This document shows, piece after piece, positions 41,015-50,561 of a stretch of DNA of 64,000 nucleotides. This stretch comes from Sarcodiotheca gaudichaudii (taxonomy: Eukaryota > Rhodophyta > Florideophyceae > Gigartinales > Solieriaceae): contig JAUKVZ010000003.1 of the NCBI GenBank assembly GCA_032355985.1, positions 186,001 through 250,000 of the forward strand, written 5' to 3'. The notes under the pieces are model-generated. The model did no database searches. It was not told the origin of the DNA and saw only the letters and a list, made by a program, of their open reading frames with translations. Each line of letters opens with the position of its first letter. Within the stretch, counting starts at the first letter, position 1. A program made the translations under genes and the position numbers.

Positions 41015-41746
41015 ATGATCGACTTCACTTCCATCAAAGCACTCAGCTTCGACTGCTACGGCACGCTCATCGACTGGGAGCAGGGCATCCTCACCGCCCT
41101 TCGCCCCTGGATCGTCGCCAGCGGCGCCAAAGCCTCCGACGCCGACCTTCTCAATCTCCATGCCGAGTTCGAGACGAAGGCTCAGGCCGCAGATTCGGGC
41201 GCCCCCTACCCCATCATCCTCCAGCGCGTCCACGCCATGATCGCCGAGCGACTGGGCCTTTCCAGCAATGAAGCCGAGGCCGTCCGCTTCGGCGCCTCCA
41301 TCGGCCGTTGGCCCCCTTTTCCTGACTCCCAGGAAGCCCTCGAACGCCTCGGCAGACGCTTCAAGCTCATCATCGCCTCCAATATCGATCGCGCATCCTT
41401 CGATGGCTCTCAGCGCAGACTCGGCGTCTCATTCGACGAGATCATCACGGCCGAGGACGTCGGCGCCTACAAACCTGATCACGCTCACTTTCGCGAGATC
41501 TTCCGCCGCCTTGAGGCGCAAGGCATCGCCCGCGGCCAGCTCGTCCACGTCGCCCAGAGCCTCTATCACGATCACGTGCCGGCGAAGCAGCTCGGCCTGC
41601 CCAGCGTCTGGATCAACAGAGCCTCAGCCGTCCCCGGAGGCGGCGCCACGCCACAAGCCGAAGGCGCCGATCCAACCATGGAGTTCCCCACCATGGCCGC
41701 CTTCGCCGACGAGGTTGATCGTCAGTTCGCCGCAGTCGCCGGCTAG
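41015..41746 (+). CDS. HAD-family hydrolase, haloacid dehalogenase type II-like
   Basis: The 243-residue protein starts at ATG 41015; the in-frame upstream sequence runs back into the 5S and is not coding. Motif I is SFDCYGTLIDWE (nucleophile Asp near residue 11), with Tyr in the +2 position as in haloacid dehalogenases rather than the usual second Asp of phosphatases. Motif II is LIIASNIDR, motif III is YKPDHAHF, and motif IV is about VAQSLYHDH. The substrate could be a 2-haloacid or a phosphorylated compound; the family includes both. It is convergent with the methyltransferase gene and overlaps it by four bases. Confidence 0.85.
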   Translation: MIDFTSIKALSFDCYGTLIDWEQGILTALRPWIVASGAKASDADLLNLHAEFETKAQAADSGAPYPIILQRVHAMIAERLGLSSNEAEAVRFGASIGRWPPFPDSQEALERLGRRFKLIIASNIDRASFDGSQRRLGVSFDEIITAEDVGAYKPDHAHFREIFRRLEAQGIARGQLVHVAQSLYHDHVPAKQLGLPSVWINRASAVPGGGATPQAEGADPTMEFPTMAAFADEVDRQFAAVAG

Positions 41747-42423
41747 TCCTGGCTGGACGTCACTTTCCGCATCGCGATCGTCGCATCATGGCCATAGGGC
41801 AGATAGTCATGCCGCAGCACGACCTCCGGCGTCTGATCCAGCGCCCAGTCCATCAGGGCGAGTGGATCGAATCGACGCGCCGGCCCTGCATCTTTCTTGC
41901 TGATCGTGCGGCTGGTTCTCGATGACAGGAAGTTGAAGATCAACCGCTCGCCGCAGGCCTTCCACGCTCGCTCCAGCGTCACCCGCACGGCCTTGGGCTT
42001 GAGCGTATTCAGCGATCCGGAAAAGATGATCACATCCGGCGCCGCCCCATCTTCGAGCGGGAACACATCTTCATCGGCGACGAAATCCGCCACGCGCATC
42101 ACCTCGTTCGGCCGCTCCTGCTGCGCGTGCTCGGTCACCTGCTCGACGATCGCCTCCAGGCCGACGTACTGCGCAAACGCCACGCCGTGATCGGTCAGAT
42201 ACCGAGCAAAGCCACCCTGCCCGGCGCCGGCGTCAACAATCGTGCGGCCTTCAAAGTCCTGCAGCTCGAGCATCACCTCGAACCGCTTCGTCTGAAAGTC
42301 TCGGTTCGCCCACAGCGTCGCCTCGAAGGACGGCCCATGCTCATCGATCGCCTTGCGATAGGGATCGAGATAGGGGCTTGCCCGTGGCGGCTCCGGCGCT
42401 GGCTCATTGGAAGCGCGATTCAT
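41743..42423 (-). CDS. SAM-dependent class I methyltransferase
   Basis: The 226-residue protein carries the SAM-binding motif GRTIVDAGAGQGGFARYLTD (about residues 59-78). It is followed by YVGLEAIVEQV (post-I acidic residue) and VIIFSGSLNTLKPKAV as the motif-II-like strand. RLIFNFLSSRTSRTISKKDAG and a C-terminal VVLRHDYLPYGHDATIAM follow. No substrate can be told. It has a TACGAT box eight bases before its ATG at 42423, and its 3' end overlaps the HAD gene by four bases. Confidence 0.8.
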   Translation of the reverse strand: MNRASNEPAPEPPRASPYLDPYRKAIDEHGPSFEATLWANRDFQTKRFEVMLELQDFEGRTIVDAGAGQGGFARYLTDHGVAFAQYVGLEAIVEQVTEHAQQERPNEVMRVADFVADEDVFPLEDGAAPDVIIFSGSLNTLKPKAVRVTLERAWKACGERLIFNFLSSRTSRTISKKDAGPARRFDPLALMDWALDQTPEVVLRHDYLPYGHDATIAMRKVTSSQD

Positions 42424-42431
42424 GTCCGGCG

Positions 42432-42437
42432 ATCGTA
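42432..42437 (-). promoter_or_regulatory. TACGAT -10-like box before the methyltransferase
   Basis: TACGAT on the minus strand ends eight bases before ATG 42423. Confidence 0.4.
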
Positions 42438-42765
42438 GGCCCTCACGCTCCCTGCCTCAAAATGAATGCACACGCAGGCGCCCAGGATGGGGTGAAAGAC
42501 ATGCAAGCACACAACATGCTGAACCCAACGCCCCTTTCCGGACGTATTCATTGATGTACAGGTGATCTTTTCCGCGGCTCAAGCTCAGGCACACGTGAGC
42601 CGCGTGGATCAGAGCCACGGCGCCGACTGCGTCCGTAGATCCGCTCTGGCCGACCGGCAACGGGAGTTTCGCCACCGGCGACTGGACCAGGGTCGTTGTG
42701 CTGTGCGCTGCGCGGCGTCCGTGGATTGCAAGACAGACTTCGTCCCGACACGGCGATCGTGCGCT

Positions 42766-42771
42766 TAGAAT
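42766..42771 (+). promoter_or_regulatory. TAGAAT -10-like box before the 42781 gene
   Basis: TAGAAT ends nine bases before ATG 42781, with no Shine-Dalgarno sequence in between. Confidence 0.45.
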
Positions 42772-42780
42772 CCGATCGCC

Positions 42781-44376
42781 ATGCGAGCCGTCGGTGTCAT
42801 TGTTGCGGTTGTGTTGCTGATTGGGGTCGGCGCACTGGTCGTGACGCTGAACTCAACGAGGGGCCTCTCCGAAGAAGCGTCTGTCGCGCTGGCGTACAGC
42901 CTGCCGAACCTCGAACCGGACGCGTTCGAGAGCGCTCTCGACTCACTCATCAAACCAGAAACATCGCCTCCCGAGCTGCGCCGCAGCAGCGACCAGATCA
43001 TCATTGCGCTGGCTACGATCATTCCTCGCCTCCCGGATACACAACTGGCATGGCTTGTCGATGAACTGAAAGGAGGAGAGGCCTGGAAGAGAATCGTCGC
43101 CGACGATGAACCTGTGCGATCACGGATTCGCAGCTACGCGTATTTCCGAGATCCGGAATACGAGGCGACATACGCCGACTTGAATCGTGCTCTTGACTGG
43201 TTCCATGAATCATCGCCTTCAGTTCGAGCGCCCTACCTTCGCAGGCTGATCACGAGCGGTGACTCCAACATCGAGTTCACAGCGCTTGAGATCGCCGCCG
43301 AGGACTGGCCACTGAACGACGATTCCGTCATCCGCGCCGCGCTTGACGGCGGAACCGATCTGACACGTCGGTTCACGTATCTCCTCATCGCCATGCGCAA
43401 CCCGGACTCCGGGTTCAGCGCAAACTGGGCGGACGAGCCATCGGAAGTCGCGAACGCCATCGTGCTCGCCGCGGCCCTCACTACTGATGATGTTGAGCCA
43501 CTCATAGAGAGCCTGGAATCAAGCGACTCGTGGCAGTCAAACGTCACGACCTCGGAGTTCCTGCGCCACCTTTTGCAGCCGGGGCGTGAACAATCCGGGG
43601 CTCAGGAATTTGAACCGTTTTCGCAGCTTGTCGCATCTCGTGCGCCCGCGTGGCGCCTGGCGCTTGCGGCCGAGCAATCGCCCGAAGAAGCAAGAATGGA
43701 GCTGGGCGCACTTCTCTTTGACGACGCGACTCATCACGAAAAGGTCAGAGGCGCGTTCGTTGCGGGTTTTACGGGATTGGCGAACGAGGCGCTTTATCGC
43801 GCCGTTCCCAATCCGCCGAAGCATGAAGACGGCTCGCACGACTTCAGCCCTCAAGTCGAGCAGGAGTACCTGAGTCTGGCGCTCGGCATGGTTGAACTCG
43901 CCGATGGCGCGCAGGTCGAGGAGATCACCAACGCAGAACTCGGCGAAACCTCAATCCCCGTGGTCAAGAGTCCTGCTGATCTTGTTCGTCAGGCGGGAGA
44001 CATCGACTTCGGCACGTTCATCTTGAGCGCCGACCTCGTCTTCGCCGCGCTGGCGATCGGACAAGCTGATCGCGCGATCGGCGAGGCTTCCCTCGGAGTG
44101 ACGACCGACGGCAAGCTGGGCCGGCGACTGAGCGATCGACCTCAACAGGTAGTCGAACCGGCGAGCCTTCTTCGCATGGCTCGAAGGTTCTTCGTGGATT
44201 ACCCGTTTCCGGAACTTCCTCCCCGAGATCCGCAGGATGATTCATTCGGCGATCGTCAAGCGCAGGAGAAACTCCTCCGCGACGCCTTCCTCGCCTGGTA
44301 CTGGCTCAACAAAGACAACTTCGAGTTCGACTACGCCACCAGGACGTACACACGGATCGAACCAGCCGAGAACTAA
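42781..44376 (+). CDS. Membrane-anchored protein of unknown function
   Basis: A 531-residue protein with an N-terminal hydrophobic helix (VGVIVAVVLLIGVGALVVTL, residues 4-23) and a long acidic, helix-rich outer part. Blocks include TDDVEPLIESLESSDSWQSN, ASRAPAWRLALAAEQSPEEA and RRFFVDYPFPELPPRDPQDD. The rhythm of Ala/Leu helices suggests an alpha-solenoid, but no TPR or HEAT consensus is clean enough to call. I recognise no family. It is monocistronic, starts behind a TAGAAT box and overlaps the convergent ribB by four bases. Confidence 0.65.
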   Translation: MRAVGVIVAVVLLIGVGALVVTLNSTRGLSEEASVALAYSLPNLEPDAFESALDSLIKPETSPPELRRSSDQIIIALATIIPRLPDTQLAWLVDELKGGEAWKRIVADDEPVRSRIRSYAYFRDPEYEATYADLNRALDWFHESSPSVRAPYLRRLITSGDSNIEFTALEIAAEDWPLNDDSVIRAALDGGTDLTRRFTYLLIAMRNPDSGFSANWADEPSEVANAIVLAAALTTDDVEPLIESLESSDSWQSNVTTSEFLRHLLQPGREQSGAQEFEPFSQLVASRAPAWRLALAAEQSPEEARMELGALLFDDATHHEKVRGAFVAGFTGLANEALYRAVPNPPKHEDGSHDFSPQVEQEYLSLALGMVELADGAQVEEITNAELGETSIPVVKSPADLVRQAGDIDFGTFILSADLVFAALAIGQADRAIGEASLGVTTDGKLGRRLSDRPQQVVEPASLLRMARRFFVDYPFPELPPRDPQDDSFGDRQAQEKLLRDAFLAWYWLNKDNFEFDYATRTYTRIEPAEN

Positions 44377-45581
44377 TCTCCCGGTTCGATCGGCGTCTGC
44401 TCCACGATCTCCAGGCCGTACGCATCCAGCCCCGGGAAGCTCTTCGGGTGATTCGAAAGAATCCGCAGCTTCTTGAGGCCCAGCGCACGCAGAATCTGTC
44501 CGCCGACGCCGAACTCTCGCAGCGGCATGCCGGCCGCCTTCGAAGCGCCTTCCGTCGCCCGATCAAAATCAGGCGCATCCTGCACCGGCGCGCCCGTCCT
44601 TTGGATCGCCAGCAAGCGCTGATCCAGCGAATCGCCGACGCCCTCCGGGCGCAGATAGACGATCGCCCCGCGGCCTGCCTTCTGGATCGCGCGCATCGAG
44701 TCATACAGCGCATTGCGCGATGAACTCGACACCGTCCCGTTCCCCACACCAAAGACGTCGCCCAGCAGATCCCGCCGATGCATGCGCACCAGCGCCGGTT
44801 CGTCCGACTCGATCACATGCCCCGATGCGTCCAGCTTGCCGATGTCTCCCACCGTCAACGCGATGTGCGGCAACGGATCCACGACACTGCGAAACGCGAT
44901 CAGATTGAATGGCCCCGCCGGCGTCTCGATCGTCTCGCCCGCAATCGGCGTCACGCGCTCCACCAGCGTCTCGCGCTGCAGGCGATACTCGATGATCTGC
45001 GCCACGCTGCACATCTTCAGTTCGTGCTTGTCGCACAGCTTCTCAAGATCCGGCACGCGCGCCATCTCGCCATCCTCGCGCATGATCTCGATGATCACCG
45101 CCGAGGGATGCAGCCCCGCCAGGCGGCACAGATCAATCGATCCCTCCGTCTGTCCGATCCGCACCAGCGTGCCCCCGTCGCGCGAGCGCAGCGGATTGAT
45201 ATGCCCGGGGCGCACGAAGTCCTCCGGCTTTGAGTTCGGATCGATCGCCATCTCGATCGTCCGCGCCCGCTCGAAGGCCGAGACGCCAGTCGTGAAGCCA
45301 TGCTTCGGATGGCCGTCGATCGACACCGTGAAGGGCGTGCCTCGCACGCTCGTATTCACCGGCGCCTGCGGCGTCAGCTCCAGCCGATCGCAGTCCGCCT
45401 CCGTCAGGCTCAGGCACATGTAGCCACGTGCAATTGTAAGCATGAAGTTAACGGCGTCCGGCGTGGCCTTGGCCGCGGGAAGGACGAAATCGCCCTCGTT
45501 CTCGCGATCCTCATCATCAATGAGGATCACCATGCGGCCGGCCTTGAGCTCTTCCAGAATCTCGGGGATGGGTGTCAGCAC
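44373..45581 (-). CDS. ribB: RibB, DHBP synthase fused to a degenerate GTP cyclohydrolase II domain
   Basis: About 402 residues from GTG 45581, favoured because TACCAT lies seven bases ahead; an upstream in-frame start at 45650 adds a non-conserved 23 residues. Residues 1-205 are 3,4-dihydroxy-2-butanone 4-phosphate synthase, with the acidic loop [13 protein letters not shown], an RGYMCLSL strand and [19 protein letters not shown]. This step makes the four-carbon unit of riboflavin. Residues 210-402 have the GTP cyclohydrolase II fold but not its active site. The zinc motif, normally CxTGDxxGSxRCDC, reads [17 protein letters not shown] (no Cys), and the RxEGRGxG loop is RPEGVGDSL. It should therefore be DHBP synthase only, like RibBX-type variants described in Proteobacteria. 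Confidence 0.88.
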   Translation of the reverse strand: MLTPIPEILEELKAGRMVILIDDEDRENEGDFVLPAAKATPDAVNFMLTIARGYMCLSLTEADCDRLELTPQAPVNTSVRGTPFTVSIDGHPKHGFTTGVSAFERARTIEMAIDPNSKPEDFVRPGHINPLRSRDGGTLVRIGQTEGSIDLCRLAGLHPSAVIIEIMREDGEMARVPDLEKLCDKHELKMCSVAQIIEYRLQRETLVERVTPIAGETIETPAGPFNLIAFRSVVDPLPHIALTVGDIGKLDASGHVIESDEPALVRMHRRDLLGDVFGVGNGTVSSSSRNALYDSMRAIQKAGRGAIVYLRPEGVGDSLDQRLLAIQRTGAPVQDAPDFDRATEGASKAAGMPLREFGVGGQILRALGLKKLRILSNHPKSFPGLDAYGLEIVEQTPIEPGD

Positions 45582-45588
45582 GGGCGCA

Positions 45589-45594
45589 ATGGTA
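45589..45594 (-). promoter_or_regulatory. TACCAT -10-like box before ribB
   Basis: TACCAT (minus strand) ends seven bases before GTG 45581 and supports that start. No FMN riboswitch sequence is seen upstream. Confidence 0.4.
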
Positions 45595-45665
45595 GCCGCT
45601 GCCCGCCCGTCGGCCACCTGCGCCCTCAGGCGTCCAACCCCTGCCGCCAACCCCGCTTCAGGCGG

Positions 45666-45671
45666 TACCCT
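45666..45671 (+). promoter_or_regulatory. TACCCT -10-like box before the DUF885 gene
   Basis: TACCCT ends six bases before ATG 45678. Confidence 0.45.
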
Positions 45672-45677
45672 TGGGGT

Positions 45678-47636
45678 ATGAGACGCTTCATCGAAAACAT
45701 CATCGTCACGCTCGCTGTCGCCTTCTTCTTTGCCGCCCCCGCGATCTCGCAGGGCAGCGGATCAGATGAACGGCGACGCGATCGTGACCTGGCCAGAACA
45801 GCGCACACCGAAGACGCCTTCTCCGATGAGTTTCAGGAGCAGCTCGATCGGCTGACGCTCCTCGCAAACGAGCAGGCAGAAGATCCCGAAGATCCGCAAG
45901 GCAAGCAGTTGACCGTCGAAGCGATCATGACGCTCGATGTTCTCAATCAAAGTCTCTTCGATCCGCTCTCAGCATCCATCAACGGTCATCGCGAGTTCGA
46001 TGCCCAGATTCCGGAAGGATCGCCTGAGGCGGCGTTTCAGTACAGACAGCGCACCGCCAACGTGATGAAGTTTCTTTACGTCATCGACGAAGACACGCTC
46101 ACGCCTGAGGAGCGTCTTGATCTCAATCTTCTCAAGTACGAACTCAAAGATCGTCAGGACACCTGGGCTTTCCGTCCGGAGCTCGAGCCCATCTCCGCCC
46201 AGCGCGGCATCCAGGTGTGGCTGCCGCAGCTTCCCGAGCGCATCTCGTTCACGACAGAACAACATTACGAGGATTACGTCACGCGCCTCGAAGCGGCGCA
46301 AGGTCTGATCCAGCAGACCATCAAGAACATGCGCCTCGGCATGTCTGTTGGGCGGACACCTCCCGGCGTCACGCTGCGCAGCGTGCCCGATCAGATCCGT
46401 GCGATTTCATCGGATGCCCAGGCGGAAGATCCCACGACGCATCCCATGTACGCCCCCTTCCTCCAGCGCGGCAAGGATGACGAACTGGCCGAACGCGCCC
46501 AGCTCGCCATCAAGCACAGCGTGATCCCCGCGTTTCGCGAACTTGGCGAGTACATGGAGACGGAGTACATCCCCGAATGCCGCGAGACGATCGGCGCTCG
46601 CGACAGCTTCGACGGCCTGCCCTACTACGAAAGCCGCGTGCGGCACTACACCACAACGAACATGACCGCCAAGCAAGTGCACGACGCCGGCCGCGCCGAA
46701 GTCGCCCGCATCAAGGCGGAGATGCTCGAAGTCATCGCCCAGACGGACTATCCCTACAAGGATCGCTACGAAGGCGAAGCGCTGCTCCAGGCCTTCATCG
46801 AGTTCCTGCGCACCGATCCTCGCTTCTACTACGACGATCCCGAATCGCTGCTCGCCGGCTATCGCGACATCGGCAAGCGTATGGACGCCGAACTGCCCAT
46901 CCTCTTCGGCACGCTGCCTGAACTGCCGTGGGGCGTGCGCGCCATGCCGCACTTCATGTCAGAAGCTGCCCCGACGGCGTACTACTATCCCGGCTCCATG
47001 GCCAACGGCGTCTCCGGCACATTCGTCGCCAATGTCACCAAGCTCGATCAGCGCCCCAAATACGACATGGTGCCGCTGACCCTGCATGAAGCCGTGCCCG
47101 GCCATCATCTGCAGACCGCCATCGCGCAGGAGCTTGCCGATCAGGGCGTCCATGAATGGCGCACCACGCTCGGCTACACGGCATACGTCGAAGGCTGGGC
47201 GCTCTATGCCGAGCGCCTCGGCCTGGAAGTCGGCGGCGAGGCCGGCTCACTGGGCATGTACTCCGACCCCTATGACAACTTCGGCCGCCTGTCATTTGAA
47301 ATGTGGCGCGCCCTGCGACTCGTCGTCGACACCGGCATCCACGCTTTCGGCTGGACGCGCGATCAGGCCATCGATTACATGCTCGCCAACAGCGCGCTCT
47401 CCGAAGCGAACATCATCAGCGAAGTCGATCGCTACATCTCCTGGCCCGGCCAGGCGCTGGGCTACAAGATCGGCGAGATGAAGATCCGCGAGCTGCGCGC
47501 CCGCGCCGAAGAGACCCTCGGCGATCGCTTCGATATTCGCGACTTCCACGATGTCGTCCTCGGCGCCGGCGCCATTCCGCTCAGCGTCCTTGAAACCCGC
47601 GTCGACGAGTGGATCGCGGCTACAGACTCGGACTGA
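45678..47636 (+). CDS. Exported DUF885-family putative metallopeptidase
   Basis: The 652-residue protein has a signal peptide (MRRFIENIIVTLAVAFFFAA, cleavage near PAISQG) and matches the DUF885 family through its length. The key site is MVPLTLHEAVPGHHLQTAIA (about 463-482), an HExxxGHH metal-binding motif. TYGE-like MEGWALYAE (here VEGWALYAERLG) follows, then YSDPYDNFGRLSFEMWRALR. DUF885 proteins are thought to be zinc peptidases; activity is rarely shown. The protein is periplasmic or secreted. It starts at ATG 45678 behind TACCCT and is convergent with, and overlaps by 17 bp, the large M14 gene. Confidence 0.85.
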   Translation: MRRFIENIIVTLAVAFFFAAPAISQGSGSDERRRDRDLARTAHTEDAFSDEFQEQLDRLTLLANEQAEDPEDPQGKQLTVEAIMTLDVLNQSLFDPLSASINGHREFDAQIPEGSPEAAFQYRQRTANVMKFLYVIDEDTLTPEERLDLNLLKYELKDRQDTWAFRPELEPISAQRGIQVWLPQLPERISFTTEQHYEDYVTRLEAAQGLIQQTIKNMRLGMSVGRTPPGVTLRSVPDQIRAISSDAQAEDPTTHPMYAPFLQRGKDDELAERAQLAIKHSVIPAFRELGEYMETEYIPECRETIGARDSFDGLPYYESRVRHYTTTNMTAKQVHDAGRAEVARIKAEMLEVIAQTDYPYKDRYEGEALLQAFIEFLRTDPRFYYDDPESLLAGYRDIGKRMDAELPILFGTLPELPWGVRAMPHFMSEAAPTAYYYPGSMANGVSGTFVANVTKLDQRPKYDMVPLTLHEAVPGHHLQTAIAQELADQGVHEWRTTLGYTAYVEGWALYAERLGLEVGGEAGSLGMYSDPYDNFGRLSFEMWRALRLVVDTGIHAFGWTRDQAIDYMLANSALSEANIISEVDRYISWPGQALGYKIGEMKIRELRARAEETLGDRFDIRDFHDVVLGAGAIPLSVLETRVDEWIAATDSD

Positions 47637-50352
47637 AAACAATCACATTCATCAGCAGACGCATCGGGCTGTAGAGAAAACCGCGCACCGTCGGATCATC
47701 CGAGAAGCAGATCACATCGCCCGCGCCCAGCGAGTGATGCGTCACTGCCGGAGTGCCTGCAAGACGCTTGCGATTCCGCTCGGAGATCACGCCGCCGATC
47801 ACCAGCGATTCTTCATCGTTGAATCGAACCAGCACATACGTGTCATCCTCGACGCGCAGCATGCGATCGCCCCGCTTGAGCACAGGCGCCCGCTCGCTCA
47901 GCCCGCCGGCCAGCGGATGCGTCGTATCAATCGTCGCGGCGAGCAGCGCGCCGGGAATGTTGTCTTCAACATCGCGCTGCTCACGTTCATCCCATGAAAG
48001 TTCATTCAGCGGCGGCCGCTTCAGTTCTTCATCCTCATCCTCGGCATCCGCCTTCTTTTCGCCATCCTCATCTTCCGCATCAAGATCGAGCAGCGTTTCC
48101 TCCGCCCATTCCGAAGCGCCGGCCAGCGTCACGACAACGCCGCCATCCTTCACCCATGCCGTCAGCGCCTCCGTGCCCCTGTCGCCCAGCCAGCGATCAA
48201 GATTCCCCCACGTATCCGGTATGACGACGACATTGAACTCCGCCAGCGTCGACCTATTCACTTCCAGGATGTTCAGCGCCGTATACGGAATCGGCAGCGC
48301 CTGATCGATCGTGTGCCACGTCTGCCCGTAGCAATATGGATTCAGCGGATCCCCGCGCAGCAGCGCCACCTTGGGAAGCTCCATATGCCAGTTGTCATTG
48401 ACGCCCAGCACATGCCCGCGCTCAGTCAGTCCTGACTGGACCCGTCGCGCATCAAGCCCTGCCGCCAGCATCTCATCCAGCGCCGCATCCAGATCGCGCT
48501 CCTTGTTTCGCTTCGCATAAATAATCAGGCTTCCCGCGGCATACTCCTCGCCATCAATCGAAAAACCATGCCCCGCCTTGCGCATCGCAAGCTCATGCTT
48601 CATCGCCACGCCCACCCCAACCGGGAAGAGCCACTGCGATGAATCCACGACGATCGCCACATCGCCTTCACCGGCCACCTCCGCAGGCGCCGGATCGTAC
48701 GACTCCAACACCTGCGACCGCACGCCCGGCGCACGCTCAAACGACCACGCCTCCATGCCGAAGACAACCGGCGCCGACCAGCCCGTGATGTCATACGTCT
48801 CGTGATCCGTCACGATCGGCGAGCGCTCAAACGCCGCGGCCGCCAGGCGCCCCATCGGCTGATCCGTCCGGATGATCCACGAACCCGCCGGCGCTGCGCT
48901 CACCTCCGGCGCTGCGCCCGTCCACAGATCCATCGCACCGGCAAGCGCAACATCGCCCGTCGCCTCATCAATGCGGATCCCATGCGCCTCGCACATCGTC
49001 CACACTTTCTCCAGCAGCGCACGATCATTGTTCGCACTGATCACAAATGCCTGCGGCGTGCCCTCACGAGGCTCCATCGACTCAGCAAAGAAACGCTGGA
49101 ATCGATCAAGCTGCTCGGCGCGCAACTCCCGTGTCGTCTCCAGATAACTCATGCCCGTCAGAAAATGGTGATACGCGCGCTCTTCCAGCGTCAGATCGCT
49201 CTGGTCATCAAGCTCCACCGCCAGCCCGGCGAAGCCATGCCCGCTCTTCTCGCACAACATGCCGACGGCGCCGTGATACGTCGGCAGCACCTTGCCGTAC
49301 CCCGGATACAGATAGTCAAAGCGCTCCCGCGTGGCGTACACCAGCCCCTCGCGATCGAAGACATGCGCGTTCGCCTCGCCGTAGCGATCCACCCACTCCC
49401 GCGTCTCCGCCGGAATGTTCTGGTTGTAAGGATCATCGCCGGCGCCGAAGAAGTAAGGCGAATGATGACCCTGCTCGTGATAGTCAATATGAAGCTGCGG
49501 CAGCACATCGCGATACACCTTGATCCGCGCCTGTGATTCCGGCTGTGTCAGCCAGATCCAGTCGCGATTCAAATCGAAGTAATAGTGATTCGTGCGCCCG
49601 CCCGGCCAGGGCTCGTAATGCTCAGCCGCCGCCGGCGAAGGATTCGGCCCCGATGCCGCCATCGCGCCGCGATAGAAGTTCACATATCGCGCCCGTCCAT
49701 CCGGATTCAGTGCCGGATCGATGATGATCACCAGATCCTCAAGCAACTCTTCGATTTCAACATTCAGCGCCGCGGCAAGCGTATATGCCATCTGCATCGC
49801 CGACTCCGTGCACGACGCCTCATTGCCATGCACGTTGTAGCTGAACCACACAATCGCCGGATTCGTCGCGATGATCTCTCGCGCGCGTCGATCGGGCAGA
49901 ATCTCAGGATCAGCAAGCGCCCGGTTGGCCGCGAGAATCTCATCGAGGCGCTCAAGATTCTCCGGCGCGCTGATCGTCAGATACGTCAGCTTTCGATCCT
50001 CAAACGTGCGCCCGTATTCGCGATAGACCACGCGATCGGATGACTCGGCAAGCGTCGTCAGATAGTCAACAACATCGCTGTGCCGCGTGAACTGCTCGCC
50101 GATGGCGTAGCCAAGCACATCCGCCGGCGACGGAACCATCGGGTTGAAGCGCAGCCCGCCGAAGTAATCAAATGACGCCTCGTCCTCATCTTCGAACTCG
50201 ATATCCATCGCGGCGCGCTGCGGCGCCGGTGTCGGATTCGGATTCGGCGACGCGCTCGCAACGGACGATCGCTCCGATGTCTCGGCGCATCCCGTCAACA
50301 GAACGCACATCGAGATCAGAGAGAGGACGACGACGGACACGCATCGGATCAT
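47620..50352 (-). CDS. Large M14-family zinc carboxypeptidase lipoprotein
   Basis: The 910-residue protein starts at ATG 50352 behind GGGAG. A lipoprotein signal ends CVLLTGC. The M14 domain (about residues 70-400) has YNVHGNEASCTESAM (HxxE), DPALNPDGRARYVN, FDLNRDWIW (substrate-binding Arg), LHIDYHEQGHHS (third zinc ligand) and GLAVELDDQSDLT with the likely catalytic Glu. A beta-rich middle is followed by a Rossmann-like part near 700-760 (VVIPDTWGNLDRWLGDRG) and an acidic insert (DLDAEDEDGEKKADAEDEDE). The C-terminal half resembles glutamine-amidotransferase-like folds often added to such peptidases; that part is tentative. It overlaps the DUF885 gene by 17 bp. Confidence 0.82.
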   Translation of the reverse strand: MIRCVSVVVLSLISMCVLLTGCAETSERSSVASASPNPNPTPAPQRAAMDIEFEDEDEASFDYFGGLRFNPMVPSPADVLGYAIGEQFTRHSDVVDYLTTLAESSDRVVYREYGRTFEDRKLTYLTISAPENLERLDEILAANRALADPEILPDRRAREIIATNPAIVWFSYNVHGNEASCTESAMQMAYTLAAALNVEIEELLEDLVIIIDPALNPDGRARYVNFYRGAMAASGPNPSPAAAEHYEPWPGGRTNHYYFDLNRDWIWLTQPESQARIKVYRDVLPQLHIDYHEQGHHSPYFFGAGDDPYNQNIPAETREWVDRYGEANAHVFDREGLVYATRERFDYLYPGYGKVLPTYHGAVGMLCEKSGHGFAGLAVELDDQSDLTLEERAYHHFLTGMSYLETTRELRAEQLDRFQRFFAESMEPREGTPQAFVISANNDRALLEKVWTMCEAHGIRIDEATGDVALAGAMDLWTGAAPEVSAAPAGSWIIRTDQPMGRLAAAAFERSPIVTDHETYDITGWSAPVVFGMEAWSFERAPGVRSQVLESYDPAPAEVAGEGDVAIVVDSSQWLFPVGVGVAMKHELAMRKAGHGFSIDGEEYAAGSLIIYAKRNKERDLDAALDEMLAAGLDARRVQSGLTERGHVLGVNDNWHMELPKVALLRGDPLNPYCYGQTWHTIDQALPIPYTALNILEVNRSTLAEFNVVVIPDTWGNLDRWLGDRGTEALTAWVKDGGVVVTLAGASEWAEETLLDLDAEDEDGEKKADAEDEDEELKRPPLNELSWDEREQRDVEDNIPGALLAATIDTTHPLAGGLSERAPVLKRGDRMLRVEDDTYVLVRFNDEESLVIGGVISERNRKRLAGTPAVTHHSLGAGDVICFSDDPTVRGFLYSPMRLLMNVIVFSPSL

Positions 50353-50561
50353 TGCTTGCTCCCAACGGACTTCCTGAAAATCATGGGACGCTGATTCTGG
50401 CCGATCGCACGCGCCGCCGCCAGCCGGAATGGACGCCGCATGCTTCGAATCGTCCGGAATAAGCGATGCCTCGGATCGATTCGTCCGATGTCGAAATCAG
50501 GCGCCAGATCGCGCCTCGCGGCGGCAATGGAAGTGTGCCCCGCTTTGGAGGACACCAGACC

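Larger units (their letters stand above)
42424..42780 (+). other. 357-base intergenic region
   Basis: No recognised gene. It contains the TACGAT box of the methyltransferase (42432-42437) and the TAGAAT box of the next gene (42766-42771). A minus-strand frame of about 70 residues around 42457-42690 reads well (VALIHAAHVCLSLSRGKDHL in the middle) but has no ribosome binding site or identifiable family. It may be a gene remnant. Confidence 0.4.
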
